Of a DNA stretch of 64,000 nt, positions 12,101-23,470 are shown one piece after another (the stretch's first letter is position 1; every line of letters starts with the position of its first letter). Origin of the DNA: Glandiceps talaboti. Taxonomy: Eukaryota > Hemichordata > Enteropneusta > Spengelidae. The position numbers and the translations under genes are program-made. A model generated the notes under the pieces. It saw only the letters and a list, made by a program, of their open reading frames with translations, searched no databases and was not told the DNA's origin. Location of the stretch: contig NC_135558.1 of assembly GCF_964340395.1 (NCBI RefSeq), positions 5,921,001 to 5,985,000 on the forward strand. The letters run 5' to 3'.

Positions 12101-15100
12101 AAGACATAAAATCAGGATACAAAATTAAGTTTGTAAGTCAGAATATATTTTTATTTTTATTTTTTTGAGTCTGTGTGTGTGTGTGTGTATGAGCAAGTTG
12201 GTGCGATATTGTGCAGCTCTATTATACTAATCCACCACGACAAGGCATCTAATTTACAACATAGAATCCACCACAACCCAGGCATCTAGTTTACAACATG
12301 TAGAATCCACCACAACCCATGTTAGATTGTTGCTATATGCATTGATGGGAATCCTATCAGCTAAAGAGTGTCCTCTATTGGGACTATTCTACTTAACTGC
12401 TGTGAATGAAACAGTGAAATGGCTGTGGTGCAACTTACCAACTGTCGTATTTTACACATTAATTTTTAACCACAGATTTTGCATTGTAACTCCTAATTCT
12501 GTATTTTGTTTTCAGTATTTTGAGGCCAATCCATACTTTGAAAATGAAGTCATATCGAAGGAGTTTCATTTAAATGACACAGGGGACCCGTCATCCAAGT
12601 CAACACCAATTAGGTGGAAAACGGGAAAGGTAAGAATTTATTGTGGTTTTAGAAATATGGACTCCGTGATAGTTGAATTGATGCAATTTCCATCTATGCC
12701 ACACTGCTGCCATTTAGCTCTAGATCTACAAGTTCCATCTGTTCCATTATTCTCTAAAGACCTTTGGTCTGATGTGAACCACTTGACAGAAAGTAACCCC
12801 ATCATGCATCGTTCACAACAAGTGATTAATGTATTCATTTTTGCACTTGCTTGATTCCATGATAGCAGCATTCTGTCCCTTCCTTTCAAACGCTCACCTT
12901 CCACCCCCCTCCCAACACTCCTCTACATGGTGAATAGTACTTGACTACTGCATATTGTGTTCCCATGAAAGAGAGTATAACGTTTTGGGTTAGAATTCAC
13001 TGTTGTAGTCATGCAATACTCAGGATCATGTCCAAACTATTTGAAATCAAGGTGATACCATATTTGCCATTCCTTCGTCTAATATTTCATGTTTGTTTGT
13101 CTCATTATGCAGGATTTGACAAAAAGAAATACAGCACCACAACAGAATAAAGAAAAGAAGAGGCAATTGGAGGAACCAGAAAGTTTCTTTTGTTGGTTTA
13201 CAGATCATGTCGATGCCGGGGCTGATGAACTTGGGGAGGTTATTAAAGATGACATCTGGCCTAATCCACTACAGTATTTTTTGGTATGTTATCAACTTAA
13301 CATTCTTCTGTGGCCTTTTTATAAGTGTTGAAACTAAAAAGTACAAACAATATGCTGTATGCCAATAATCAGAGAGGTAAAAGATTTCATAGTTTGGCCA
13401 CTAGGGGCGCTGTTCAAACGTTGTTTTGTGGCCAGAATAGTTGAGTATTTTGGTGTAATGATAGTCTGGAGATGCCAACTAAAATACATCTGGTCAGAGT
13501 CCCTCAATCAGCACAAAAAATTGTTCATCCAATCAGTGAACCCCAGCTGCTAGTAGCTAATACCAGTAATCAGAACTTGCCTACCCACTACTGTGATGTT
13601 TTAGTAGCTAATACCAGTACTCAGAACTTGCCTACCTACTACTGTAATGTTTTAGTAGCTAATACCAGTACTCAGAACTTGCCTACCCACTACTGTAATG
13701 TTTTAGTAGCTAATACCAGTAATCAGAACTTGCCTACCCACTACTGTGATGTTTTAGTAGCTAATACCAGTAATCAGAACTTGCCTACCTACTACTGTAA
13801 TGTTTTAGTAGCTAATACCAGTAATCAGAACTTGCCTACCCACTACTGTGATGTTTTAGTAGCTAATACCAGTAATCAGAACTTGCCTACCCACTACTGT
13901 AATGTTTTAGTAGCTAATACCAGTACTCAGAACTTGCCTACCCACTACTGTAATGTTTTAGTAGCTAATACCAGTACTCAGAACTTGCCTACCTACTACT
14001 GTAATGTTTTAGTAGCTAATACCAGTACTCAGAACTTGCCTACCTACTACTGTAATGTTTTAGTAGCTAATACCAGTACTCAGAACTTGCCTACCTACTA
14101 CTGTAATGTTTTAGTAGCTAAGACCAGTACTCAGAACTTGCCTACCCACTACTGTAATGTTTTAGTAGCTAATACCAGTACTCAGAACTTGCCTACCTAC
14201 TACTGTAATGTTTTAGTAGCTAATACCAGTACTCAGAACTTGCCTACCCACTACTGTAATGTTTTAGTAGCTAATACCAGTAATCAGAACTTGCCTACCT
14301 ACTACTGTAATGTTTTAGTAGCTAAGACCAGTACTCAGAACTTGCCTACCTACTACTGTAATGTTTTAGTAGCTAATACCAGTAATCAGAACTTGCCTAC
14401 CCACTACTGTAACGTTTTAGTAGCTAATACCAGTAATCAGAACTTGCCTACCTACTACTGTAATGTTTTAGTAGCTAAGACCAGTACTCAGAACTTGCCT
14501 ACCTACTACTGTAATGTTTTAGTAGCTAATACCAGTAATCAGAACTTGCCTACCCACTACTGTAATGTTTTAGTAGCTAATACCAGGAATCAGAACTTGC
14601 CTACCTACTACTGTAATGTTTTAGTAGCTAATACCAGTACTCAGAACTTGCCTACCTACTACTGTAATGTTTTAGTAGCTAATACCAGTAATCAGAACTT
14701 GCCTACCCACTACTGTAATGTTTTAGTAGCTAATACCAGTACTCAGAACTTTCCTACCCACTACTGTGATGTTTTAGTTGTGACTACCAGTAATCAGAAC
14801 TTTCCTACCCACTACTGTGATGTTTTAGTAGTGACTACCAGTAATCAGAACTTGCCTACCCACTACTGTAATGTTTTAGTAGCTAATACCAGTAATCAGA
14901 ACTTGCCTACCTACTACTGTAATGTTTTAGTAGCTAAGACCAGTACTCAGAACTTGCCTACCTACTACTGTAATGTTTTAGTAGCTAAGACCAGTAATCA
15001 GAACTTGCCTACCCACTACTGTAATGTTTTAGTAGCTAATACCAGTACTCAGAACTTGCCTACCTACTACTGTAATGTTTTAGTAGCGACTACCAGTAAT

Positions 15101-16508
15101 CAGAACTTGCCTACCCACTACTGTAATGTTTTAGTTGTGACTACCAGTAATCAGAACTTGCCTACCCACTACTGTAATGTTTTAGTAGCTAATACCAGTA
15201 ATCAGAACTTGCCTACCCACTACTGTAATGTTTTAGTAGCTAAGACCAGTACTCAGAACTTGCCTACCCACTACTGTAATGTTTTAGTAGCTAATACCAG
15301 TACTCAGAACTTGCCTACCTACTACTGTAATGTTTTAGTAGCTAATACCAGTACTCAGAACTTGCCTACCTACTACTGTAATGTTTTAGTAGCTAAGACC
15401 AGTAATCAGAACTTGCCTACCCACTACTGTAATGTTTTAGTAGCAAATACCAGTAATCAGAACTAGCCTACCCACTACTGTAATGTTTTAGTAGCTAATA
15501 CCAGTACTCAGAACTAGTCTACCCACTACTGTAATGTTTTAGTAGCTAATACCAGTAATCAGAACTTGCCTACCCACTACTGTAATGTTTTAGTAGCTAA
15601 TACCAGTAATCAGAACTTGCCTACCCACTACCAGCAAAATGATGTCATCATATGACATTTATGTTTGCTCTTAGTCATTTATGACTAACTTGCATTGTTT
15701 ACAGAGATTGATTACATTGAGAGACACCACATACTGAGCTGATAATCAAAACATATGTAACAGTATACTTTTACACTTGATATGGATGCTATAAACAATT
15801 GTAGCAAGTGGGGAAACGTTTTAGTTTGATGTTATGAGTTGTAATCAGTTGGCTGATGTTTGGAGGTGTGAGTATCAGTTACTGTACATTATGCATACCT
15901 GTAATATAATTATCATGTCTTATGAAATGCATTTACAGGTCCCAGAAGTAGAGGTAGAGGGGGAGGGCGACAGTGATGAGGGGGGGCAGGATTTAGAAGA
16001 CATTGATGAAGAATATGAGGAGGGAGACAGTGGAGAGGATGAGGAAGATTACTTAGATGGAGAAAATGATGATGACCTTGAAGAGGTGAGTGTCAAAGAC
16101 AAGTAAATCACTAGATGTACTCGAAGTTTAAAGAAAAACATACACACACAAACAAACAGGTTTTGCAAGTTGTACTTTAAAACTTGTCCATCTATCAATC
16201 TAAAAATACAGTTGTGTAACTGAGTTTGATCTGGAATCAACTTTCACATATAAATGATAGAGTGCAGCATGTAACTTATTTCGAAGCTATTGTCACAGTC
16301 GCAGCAAGTGTTGGTTTCCTAAGAAAGAAATGTTTGTAAATAAATTAATTGATATGATGCCATTTGTGTGAAGTGTGTAAGTTGAATGAATAGATGGAAG
16401 ACAAATCTACGTCACTCTAGATAACATCAATAACAACACTACCTCTGCATCTTTTGTATCTAGGGTGAAGGAGAGGAAGATGATGAAGGAGAAGAGGATG
16501 AGACCTAA
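6042..16508 (+). CDS. SET: SET / TAF-I / I2PP2A histone chaperone, complete 7-exon gene (span)
   Basis: SET is a NAP-family histone chaperone of the nucleus that binds core histones, blocks histone acetylation (INHAT complex) and inhibits PP2A. Joined coding segments 6042-6114, 10453-10637, 12010-12132, 12516-12629, 13113-13283, 15939-16085 and 16464-16508 give about 285 residues; from memory human TAF-I beta is 277. Residues 1-24 are a lysine-containing leader, about 25-78 the long dimerisation helix ([18 protein letters not shown]), about 80-222 the NAP earmuff with [29 protein letters not shown] and [20 protein letters not shown], and 223-285 an Asp/Glu-rich tail. All junctions keep frame and have GT..AG ends. 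The start at 6042 aligns with the vertebrate beta-isoform start. An in-frame ATG at 6003 would add 13 residues but overlaps the NRF-1-like motif; an in-frame TGA lies at 5982. No exon like the vertebrate alpha-specific start was found. Confidence 0.95.
10453..10637 (+). CDS. SET: SET coding exon 2 (dimerisation helix)
   Basis: Residues 25-86. Acceptor TCTTCAG, donor GTATCC. Encodes the long amphipathic helix ([20 protein letters not shown] then [20 protein letters not shown]) and KIPKFWVTA, where the earmuff begins. The 4.3-kb intron before it has no recognised feature. Confidence 0.93.
10765..11414. repeat. 33-bp minisatellite, about 20 copies, in SET intron 2
   Basis: Units read close to ACTATTGGTGTAGGATAGGA followed by TAGGGAAGTGCCA, with GTGCCA, GTGCTA and GTGACG variants and a few shortened units (for example near 11300). 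The final unit runs into TTTATATCACAAGATACTG, which matches sequence next to single related units at 35353 and 36370 in the hemicentin intron. Confidence 0.93.
11528..11544. repeat. Poly-G tract (17 bp)
   Basis: Uninterrupted G run on the + strand in SET intron 2, one of several in this window; the assembled length is unreliable. Confidence 0.9.
12010..12132 (+). CDS. SET: SET coding exon 3
   Basis: Residues 87-127, [11 protein letters not shown] to [10 protein letters not shown], 41 full codons, donor GTAAGT. The acceptor used here (GTTCAG before TTT) gives no insertion relative to human FWVTT-FVNHP. A second in-frame acceptor 27 bases upstream (GATCAG at 11977-11982) would add nine residues starting MASLTTAVQ. 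Confidence 0.9.
12229..12320. repeat. Tandem repeat, about 2.4 copies of 36-39 bp, in SET intron 3
   Basis: AATCCACCACRAC-type units start at 12229, 12265 and 12304, joined by GGCATCTARTTTACAACAT. Seen directly; no function suggested. Confidence 0.8.
12516..12629 (+). CDS. SET: SET coding exon 4
   Basis: Residues 128-165, [20 protein letters not shown] through WKTGK, 38 full codons between TTTTCAG and GTAAGA. Contains the NPYFEN and SKEFHLN signatures of the SET/NAP core. Confidence 0.95.
13113..13283 (+). CDS. SET: SET coding exon 5
   Basis: Residues 166-222, [18 protein letters not shown] through WPNPLQYFL, 57 full codons between ATGCAG and GTATGT. Holds the basic [14 protein letters not shown] segment (nuclear-localisation-like in the family) and [19 protein letters not shown], the strongest SET signature. 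Confidence 0.95.
13553..15631. repeat. 51-bp minisatellite (VNTR), about 41 copies, in SET intron 5
   Basis: About 2.08 kb of 51-bp units starting GTAGCTAATACCAGTACTCA. The period is exact (first units at 13553 and 13604), with two-state sites ACT/AAT, CAC/TAC and AAT/AAG. Since 51 is a multiple of three and the unit has no stop in one frame, one + frame is open from 13472 to 15466 with a 17-residue repeat ([17 protein letters not shown]). Two units near 15465 and 15515 contain AACTAG and close it. Almost all unit differences would change the amino acid, which argues against a selected protein. Each unit also has CTACTA and TAGTAG that could pair as a small hairpin. Confidence 0.97.
15939..16085 (+). 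CDS. SET: SET coding exon 6 (acidic tail)
   Basis: Residues 223-271, [16 protein letters not shown] then a long Asp/Glu run with [12 protein letters not shown], 49 codons, between TTTACAG and GTGAGT. LEDIDEE is shared with human SET. This tail is needed for histone binding and acetylation masking in the family. Confidence 0.95.
16464..16508 (+). CDS. SET: SET coding exon 7 with stop
   Basis: Residues 272-285, [14 protein letters not shown] then TAA at 16506-16508. Acceptor TATCTAG. The final 14 codons finish the acidic tail. Confidence 0.93.
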   Translation, partial: GEGEEDDEGEEDET

Positions 16509-16860
16509 TTTGAAATGTCACCACCGAGTTCAAGCATGTTTCATCTTTCCAACCTACATCAACCTTTTATGTATCTTTTTGTAGAATTTTTGTTTACTTC
16601 ATCTATGCACTGGGTATCATTCACAACTCCTCCCAACCTACCCCCTCAACTCCCTCTCTGTTCGTCTCACCTGTACTTTGGCCATCTTTGGAACATTCCC
16701 TGTGTTTATATATGTGAGGATGGCCTAGACCATTGTGAAATTAGGGATGGGAAGATTCCAAATTGCTTCATCGCAAGGCTTGCTGCTAAGAAATACATTC
16801 CAGTCATTGCTGGAAATGCAAGGTTATAATTTGGCTTGCTTGGAGAAAAAATATGTTCAT

Positions 16861-16866
16861 AATAAA
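16861..16866 (+). promoter_or_regulatory. Candidate SET polyadenylation signal
   Basis: AATAAA 353 bases after the stop codon, the first consensus hexamer downstream of SET. Use is not proven. Confidence 0.45.
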
Positions 16867-17542
16867 TTGTGATCCACATTTTAACACTGGGGTTTGATGA
16901 CTTGGTTAAGACCACAGCGCTGTTACTAAAAATGTTGATGCTTAAATAGTTGTACAAAAAATATTGATATTATTATGTTGTTACTATTTAAGCAAACATT
17001 ATTTGAGATATACTAGAGTCAAATCATAATTTGCAGGATTGTGATTATTACAACACTTTGTAACAGAAAGTTTCTTTATTCAAATTGCCCACTATAACAT
17101 GGATCACAAAGACCACATCGTGCTCTCCTCTGTCAGAAATATCAATACTTTGGGGGAAGGACAGATAAATACTTTATCATCATACTCACCCTACAGTCTG
17201 CATATCACTACACACCTGCTACATAACATCCAGGGAGAACACTTGCTGAGATCTTATTCATTAAAGAATACAGATTTTGTATTCTATGGAATTTAGAATC
17301 AAAATATTGCCTATGCTGTGCTGGCTAACTAATTATACCAAAACTGTACAAAGTTCACTAAAAAAAATATACCCTATCGTTGCTAGAATGTTCCAGCATT
17401 GTAGATACACAAAAGAGCTAGACTTGAGCCTATCATTTGAAAAAAAAAAGTATTTGATTCTCTAGGCAGTAAATCTTCTTAATAGTGTATACATAGTTGA
17501 TCAGGATATTGTCACATTGTAAAGAACAAACAAATACTATGA

Positions 17543-17548
17543 AATAAA
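17543..17548 (+). promoter_or_regulatory. Candidate distal SET polyadenylation signal
   Basis: AATAAA about 1 kb after the SET stop. It could give a longer 3' UTR. Confidence 0.35.
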
Positions 17549-17570
17549 ACACTTTTAATACCATTCCTGG

Positions 17571-19700
17571 CTTTTATTCAACAATTTAATGGAAACATGT
17601 GGGTTTTATTTTTATGTTTATTTGTGCCAATTCAGAAATTCAGGTTACAAGTTGAATGTCAGTCTGTTAGTTTGTATGGGTGTAAATAACTAGAATGTGT
17701 ATTCAGATTTGTCATCGCTTACTGTGCCTGTGTAATATGTTACTGAACTACCCAAACGTACCTTTATCAAATTAATTTCCCCCCCCCCCCTCCTCGCCTT
17801 TCAAAATTCATGAGCATTTTGTAACTTCAGAAACATAAACCAGTTAACTTTGTACTACCAAACACTAGTTTCAATTGTTACTCTACAGACCAACCATCAG
17901 ATGACAAATTTTGAGTTTGACAATAAAAAAAAGTTACTTTATTTCAAATTGGCACAATGTAAGACCTTCAAAGTCTAACAAGGGTCTTTAGTGTAGATTT
18001 CTCAGGTTTACACTGATATAACAGGAATCCAAGGGGGTATTTTGGTCATATTCTAAATAGTGTAGAAGTTTTAGAAACCAGTGTTGACTTTAAGAGTTAG
18101 CATTATTTGTTATACACTATTACATCTGTTGTTTGTGTCTTTTTGACTTGTGAACCATTTCATCTCGTATTTCAACAAGATTTCAGTTTCTTTTATTGTT
18201 AACAGTCACTTGCATTGTTTTACATTTTGCCAAGTTGTTCATTACATACTGCCTGAGAAACTCCTATGTAATCATTTCACATCATGGGAACACTTAGACT
18301 GTAAGGTATGTCATGTTGCGCTGCCCTCACTGGCTTCTCTGTCTCTGTCTGTGGACGGAGCTGACCAATGGTTGAGGGAATCGTGTCACAGTGTACCTAC
18401 ACAGACCAGAGAACACTGAAAAGCACAAAGTTGCGAAGTCCAATTCCAACCTCCCTTCCAATTCAGGAAGTGTTTTATAAGTGTACACATCAGAAAGGTG
18501 AAAGTTCAAATAAATGTGCAAGTTTGACTTGGAAACTCAAAAGAAAAAATTAGTTCTGGTCAACTGAAGGTACAAGTACTCCATGCTGAATCACGATTAA
18601 ATAAACACAAGATAAAAACTCTAACCCTGCTGGTAGGAGGTTGACAGACTGCACACTCTTCTGATGTATACAGCGCCCTCTATCAGTCATTGAGTTGTAC
18701 TGAAAGTGGCCACAAACTTTTTCATGTGTGAACAAATTCTCCATAGCGCTAACATATCAATTCCATCCCTACCCTGGTTAACATGGTTTATCATTAAGTG
18801 GTTGTGTTTTCACATCAATTTTTCTACAAATTTGTGGTACATTTTTATTCTTTTTATTTTAGAGGGTAGATATTCAACAATTTTCCCCCATTCCTCCCTA
18901 TATAGACTTTTTATTATCATTGTCTGTTTTGATATAGATGAAATCATGCTCCAGGTATTCCACTTTTTATGTATGTTTATTTGCAATGGTGGAAAAAGAA
19001 AGAAGGACCTTTGTATGTTTACTGCCTGCGATGGACACAGCAATGTAGAATTTTCTCGGTCATTTGTCGCTTTTTGAACATTAGATGACATATTCTTGAT
19101 ATTCCTTATAAATAAATCTCGTGTTTGTCAAATTTATCTTATCTTTGTGTGTTTGTGTGTTATTTCCTACACTTGTTATTTCAACATGGAAATAAAGATT
19201 CTACTTGAGTTTGTTGCGGTTACAATATCTGAAATGATGTCAGTGAATAGTCTCTGTTACCCAACCTCACCACTGATGGCTCACTTCATGGCTGAGCATT
19301 GCAGAAATCATTTGTGTGAGGAGAAACATAGCCACTGCCCAGATCTGTGATAATTGATGATTGGACAAAAATAATTCCAAATTTTCATTTTCACGAACCA
19401 TGTCTATATTAACAACTTATTATATAAACTTCATGAAAATCGTCTGTTAGATTTACCAAAATGCTCTTGGAAATGAGTTGCTCCTGTGTAATTTTAATAC
19501 AAAGGTAATATTGTGGGTAAGTCTCTCCACACACCATTTTGGAACAATAACTGACTCTGCTTTATGTGGCAGAAGTCTGAGTGTCTGGGTAACTAAGACT
19601 TGCCACTGGACTGCAGGTTCAAGCTGTGACATACACATTCTGTACATATATGCAACTATAAAGCTATTCATGTACCATGTAAAACCTGTATTGCGTTATG
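17571..19700. other. Intergenic, no gene recognised
   Basis: AT-rich DNA with a 12-base C run at 17779-17790 and a CTCF-like GCGCCCTCTA motif near 18671. No conserved protein seen on either strand. Confidence 0.55.
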
Positions 19701-19707
19701 CCAATCT

Positions 19708-20287
19708 AGTCTTGGTTACCCAGACTCTAGTCTTGCTGCTAGACGTTCGAGCTTTCTTTCGATACTATAAGCGAACAAAGTTCGCAGTGAGGGCTTGCCC
19801 GTACAGTCGAGCAAATGTCATTTTCAGACCAGACATTCCATTGAGATTAGTGGGTTGGGCCATGCATGCATGTATATACTTTAATATATTCAATCTCTGC
19901 ATGCAGGTGTTGACAAACATATTTACATCATTACTATGTCTTATCGGTTTGTGGTAATTGTGTTTTATGAGTGTGTAGACGTTGTCATTCACATATTTCA
20001 GTTAACGGCATTGGTGGTTATTTTTACAAGCCCCTCCTTAAGATGAATATGCATGAAAAATTAGCTATTGTCCTCTGTGCTTGTCGCTAATACGGTTCTC
20101 TGATTGGCAGTTATTTATATCCTGATGACATTTGCTAGACCTTGGATGTTCCATCCTCGATAGCAATGTTCGGTCGTGTGTCGTATTGTATCGGAAGAAC
20201 ATCCGAGGTCTAGCAGATAGACTACCCAGACTCCTAACATCCACCTGTGCTAGAGATAGAATTCAGAGGAGTCTGGGTAATAAGACC
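19708..20287. mobile_element. Non-autonomous TIR DNA transposon (about 580 bp)
   Basis: The left end AGTCTTGGTTACCCAGACTC (19708-19727) matches, in reverse complement, the right end at 20269-20287 (one gap and two mismatches). A second inner inverted pair (GTCTTGCTGCTAGAC and GTCTAGCAGATAGAC) lies inside, and GGATGTTC/GAACATCC forms a further stem. No transposase frame is visible. A related TIR-like motif lies just outside at about 19579-19600. No clean target duplication was recognised. Confidence 0.65.
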
Positions 20288-20930
20288 TTACCAATCAGGT
20301 TGGGGAATACTATAAAACTATAAAACAGTTATGACAATGTGAAACATCCATTATGTTGGAAAAGGTAATAAAATGGCAATGACAGAAGAAGTTGTGGTTT
20401 AATACAGCAGAGTAGAATATGGGCCTTCATTAACATAATTGATAGCCTTCCTGTATGTATTACACTTTAACTTGACATTCACTTTGTCAACACCAAAGTC
20501 TGTAATCACCGCTTTTCCATGACTACTAGTATTCTAGCATACCATACTCAATAAGTTTCATGTGTACATTACATTTATCTAACCAAAAGTTTACACTTTC
20601 ATATAAACTTTATTTTGTTGGGGGTTTTCTTTGTTAACTATTATTACTGTAGTTTATATATTTACTATCTTCCTTTAGCACCAAATACTTATTGCAGAAA
20701 ATCCAATGAAGAAATGTAGTTTTCTGGATGCAATAAAAAATTATATTCTATTCTATTCTTGTGGTTTAAGGACTGGACCATAATCAGTGCTATAAAGTTA
20801 TGACAATCATATTCTGTTTAATTGTACATCTGTTCCTGCCACACAATCACATATAACAGTAGAACTATACTTCTTGAACAAGAGTGCAGTTGGTGGAATG
20901 TCCATCTGCTACAAGTGATATTACCAGTTC

Positions 20931-20951
20931 GGGGGGGGGGGGGGGGGGGGG
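20931..20951. repeat. Poly-G tract (21 bp)
   Basis: Uninterrupted G run on the + strand in intergenic DNA. Confidence 0.9.
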
Positions 20952-22632
20952 CGTTATCCCAAGAAGGGCGCCCTCAAGTGTTGGAGTTCGGGAGCTTATT
21001 GTTGTTACGGAAATCCGAAGCAGTACCAAAATCTAGTAAATTGGTCCTTCGCTCATCGTCAATATATGCACAAAGTTTCACCATAATCCATTCACAACGT
21101 TTTGCGATATTCTGCCAACAAACAGAAAAAGAAACAGTTACATAACGACTCACAGGGGCAATTATCAAAATAAAAAGTTTCGGGATATGTCGACGGATAC
21201 ATGTCAGTCATTTTACAGGCTGTAAACCTACAAATATTTACATGATTCACACAGTGATAAAAGTTTATGTCTTGTCAGTCCAGGAGTCGATGTGTTCCCA
21301 CATAAATCCCCCAACAATGTCCCATTCATCACATGCAGGCCTATACATATAGTTCTTGATACCTGATATCTGACCATAATAATACCGGACAATGTTGACC
21401 AAATAACTCGATATCGACTTTATATAACGTGAAAAGTTCGAAAATGGGATGAGTGTTGTCGACCTATATTAGGTACATACAAAAAAAATACTAGTCCATG
21501 CAAGATTGTGGAAAATCGCCTGTTGCAATTACTTGTCTACTTTTTCTGTATATCTTCGTCTTTTTCCATTTTATGAATATTTTTATTGTAAAAAGACAGA
21601 GACTGACACTTCACACATCACTGAAGTAGGCAATGCTTGAATGTTAACATCTCCGTGTTTTCCATTACGACAGAGTGCTCACACAGGTCTAGGCCAATAT
21701 TGAGCCATTTTCCTTCTTTCTGAAGTATAGTATTTCTGGCTACTCAAGAAGCGTTTCCGTTCGAGCCACTCGAACACTAAAGGACTATAAAACAGTCACT
21801 GGATTGTTTCCTGGCTATTAGGGACGAGATCAATAGTTCATTGAAAAACCGCGTGTCTATAAAGTATCGAAAATGTCGTTTCTGTGGCTATATGGCTTGA
21901 GTATATAAAATATATTCAGAATCAATATACGAAAGTGTGTTATCGAATTGAAGGCGAGGTTAATTGGACGCGATCTGTCACAGTTGGAAGATGTATTTCC
22001 CATACAGGTTGTTTATAGTAAATACCTTTCGTATGTTCAGACTGTATTAAACATTGGATTGGCTGTTGAAATATTTAATAAAAGAAAACAAGACGGACTC
22101 AGTTTAATGTTATGCTACATTATATGAAGAACCGTGAAGAAGATAACTCTATACACACCCCATGTACTACGTCTATACAGTTGCAGAACTTTAGGCATGT
22201 CGTGTCGGGCCATGTCAGTCACGGTCGACTTGCAGTAGTACGGGGAAAAACACGTGTCAGCTGTGATTTGTGACAACCGTTGTTCAGGGAAAGCAGGAAG
22301 AGCGATCACTTATATTTTACGCATGGCTGCCTTATTGTGCACCACACGGGTTGTCGTGAAAAGAAATCACATATATAACAACCTTGTTAGAAATTTTTGT
22401 TTTAGAAACAATACTTATTCTTACATATTTCCGCTTCTCCAAGAAAGTTAAACAAATTAGTACTGAAATGTCTTTCCGCAATACTGTGAAATATCTTGAC
22501 GGTGCCGTAAAAGAGGCTGTGGTTTACGACGATGCGTTTGTTAGATAGCATGGAAGTATTGGTGATACTTTCGTTCTAATAAATGGGATTTTAAATGTAA
22601 ATTCATCGAATACGAAACAAAACGAATGGGCC
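20952..22632. other. Intergenic, no gene recognised
   Basis: Higher in CpG than the flanks. Only short chance open frames. A segment at 22502-22540 resembles one at 24270-24303 and may be part of an old transposon. Confidence 0.5.
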
Positions 22633-22728
22633 TATATACTACGAAAGCCGTAGAGGGACTTCTGACTTCTGACTTCCGACTTCTGACTTCTATTCTGTCA
22701 GAAGTCCCTCTACGGCTTTCGTAATATA
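22633..22728. mobile_element. Hairpin (foldback) element
   Basis: Arms 22633-22666 and 22697-22728 are reverse complements over their whole length apart from a 2-base difference near the outer end; the core TACGAAAGCCGTAGAGGGAC is perfect. The 30-base loop repeats CTTCTGACTTC-like words. Likely a MITE-type foldback; a structured transcript is the alternative. Confidence 0.75.
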
Positions 22729-22875
22729 CCTCTGACTTGCCTTGTAATTTATTTTCTACAAATACTAAAATTCATGCAATCCTGTTTTATAGAAAGATAT
22801 GGAATTTGTTGGGTTTTTTTTGTAGTAGGGCAATGTTGGCTGCTCAGATTCTGATATAAATGTACATACTACTGT

Positions 22876-22877
22876 CT

Positions 22878-22912
<35 letters not shown>
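22876..22912. repeat. (AAGT)n microsatellite
   Basis: About nine AGTA units directly before the transposon fragment at 22921. Confidence 0.9.
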
Positions 22913-22913
<1 letters not shown>

Positions 22914-22920
22914 GTACGTT

Positions 22921-23065
22921 AGTCTTGCTGCTAGACGTTCGGGCTTTCTTTCGATGATATAACTATAAACGAACGAAGTTCGCATGTGAGGGCTTGCCAT
23001 CCTCGATAGCCTTGTTCGGCTGTGTGTCGTATTTTATCGGAAGAACATCCGAGGGCTAGCTGATA
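22921..23065. mobile_element. Internally deleted copy of the 19708-20287 element
   Basis: TCTTGCTGCTAGACGTTCG and TTCTTTCGAT...GAGGGCTTGCC match 19731-19799. Then CATCCTCGATAGC, GTGTGTCGTATT and ATCGGAAGAACATCCGAGG match 20151-20210. The roughly 350 bases between these blocks in the other copy are absent here. Confidence 0.75.
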
Positions 23066-23446
23066 GCTGATAGCTGTACGTGTGCTCGTTTTCTACGATC
23101 TCTCTCTCAGAGTTTAGTTACTAGACTAAAATGTACACAATATAGATATTATAAATGTATGTTTACTTCCTGTTTGCGTCTGTTGTCAAGTCTTCTGTAC
23201 AATGTACATGCAACAAGTGCAACTGGTATCACATTGCTATTGGCTGCCAACAAGTACTAGACTTGCTAATATTACGCTCTCCACGTGAGGTCCTTTTGAA
23301 AAGATGACAGTCTGTGCATAGGCTTATTGTGACTGGCCAGGGCACTTCCTCCGTCAATATTTAGAAGATAGCCGGAAGTGAAATTGACACCAATTATACA
23401 TAAATAGAAATAGAAAGTGACATTGGAGATGTGGCCATGGTATATG

Positions 23447-23470
23447 TGACGTCACAATATGATGACGTCA
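23447..23470. promoter_or_regulatory. Two perfect CRE palindromes 16 bp apart
   Basis: TGACGTCA occurs at 23447-23454 and again at 23463-23470. This 8-base palindrome is the full CREB/ATF site. The pair lies about 4 kb before the hemicentin start codon. Enhancer use is an inference. Confidence 0.5.

Larger units (their letters stand above)
16509..17570 (+). other. Probable SET 3' UTR
   Basis: AT-rich non-coding sequence after the SET stop, with AATAAA at 16861-16866 and 17543-17548. Either could be the cleavage signal; a later AATAAA at 20732-20737 is also possible. The boundary is inferred only from hexamers. Confidence 0.5.

Noticed and set aside
12327-12854. A 175-codon open frame in the SET region
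   Set aside because: It is SET exon 4 read through into intron on both sides; splice sites and homology define the real exon as 12516-12629.
13472-15466. A 664-residue repeat protein (17-residue units)
   Set aside because: The frame exists because a 51-bp stop-free unit is repeated. Unit differences are almost all amino-acid changing, it lies in a SET intron, and it begins in non-repeat intron sequence without a plausible start context.
13553-15631. CRISPR-like array (regular repeats)
   Set aside because: The units are contiguous with no unique spacers, and the context is an animal intron; this is a minisatellite.
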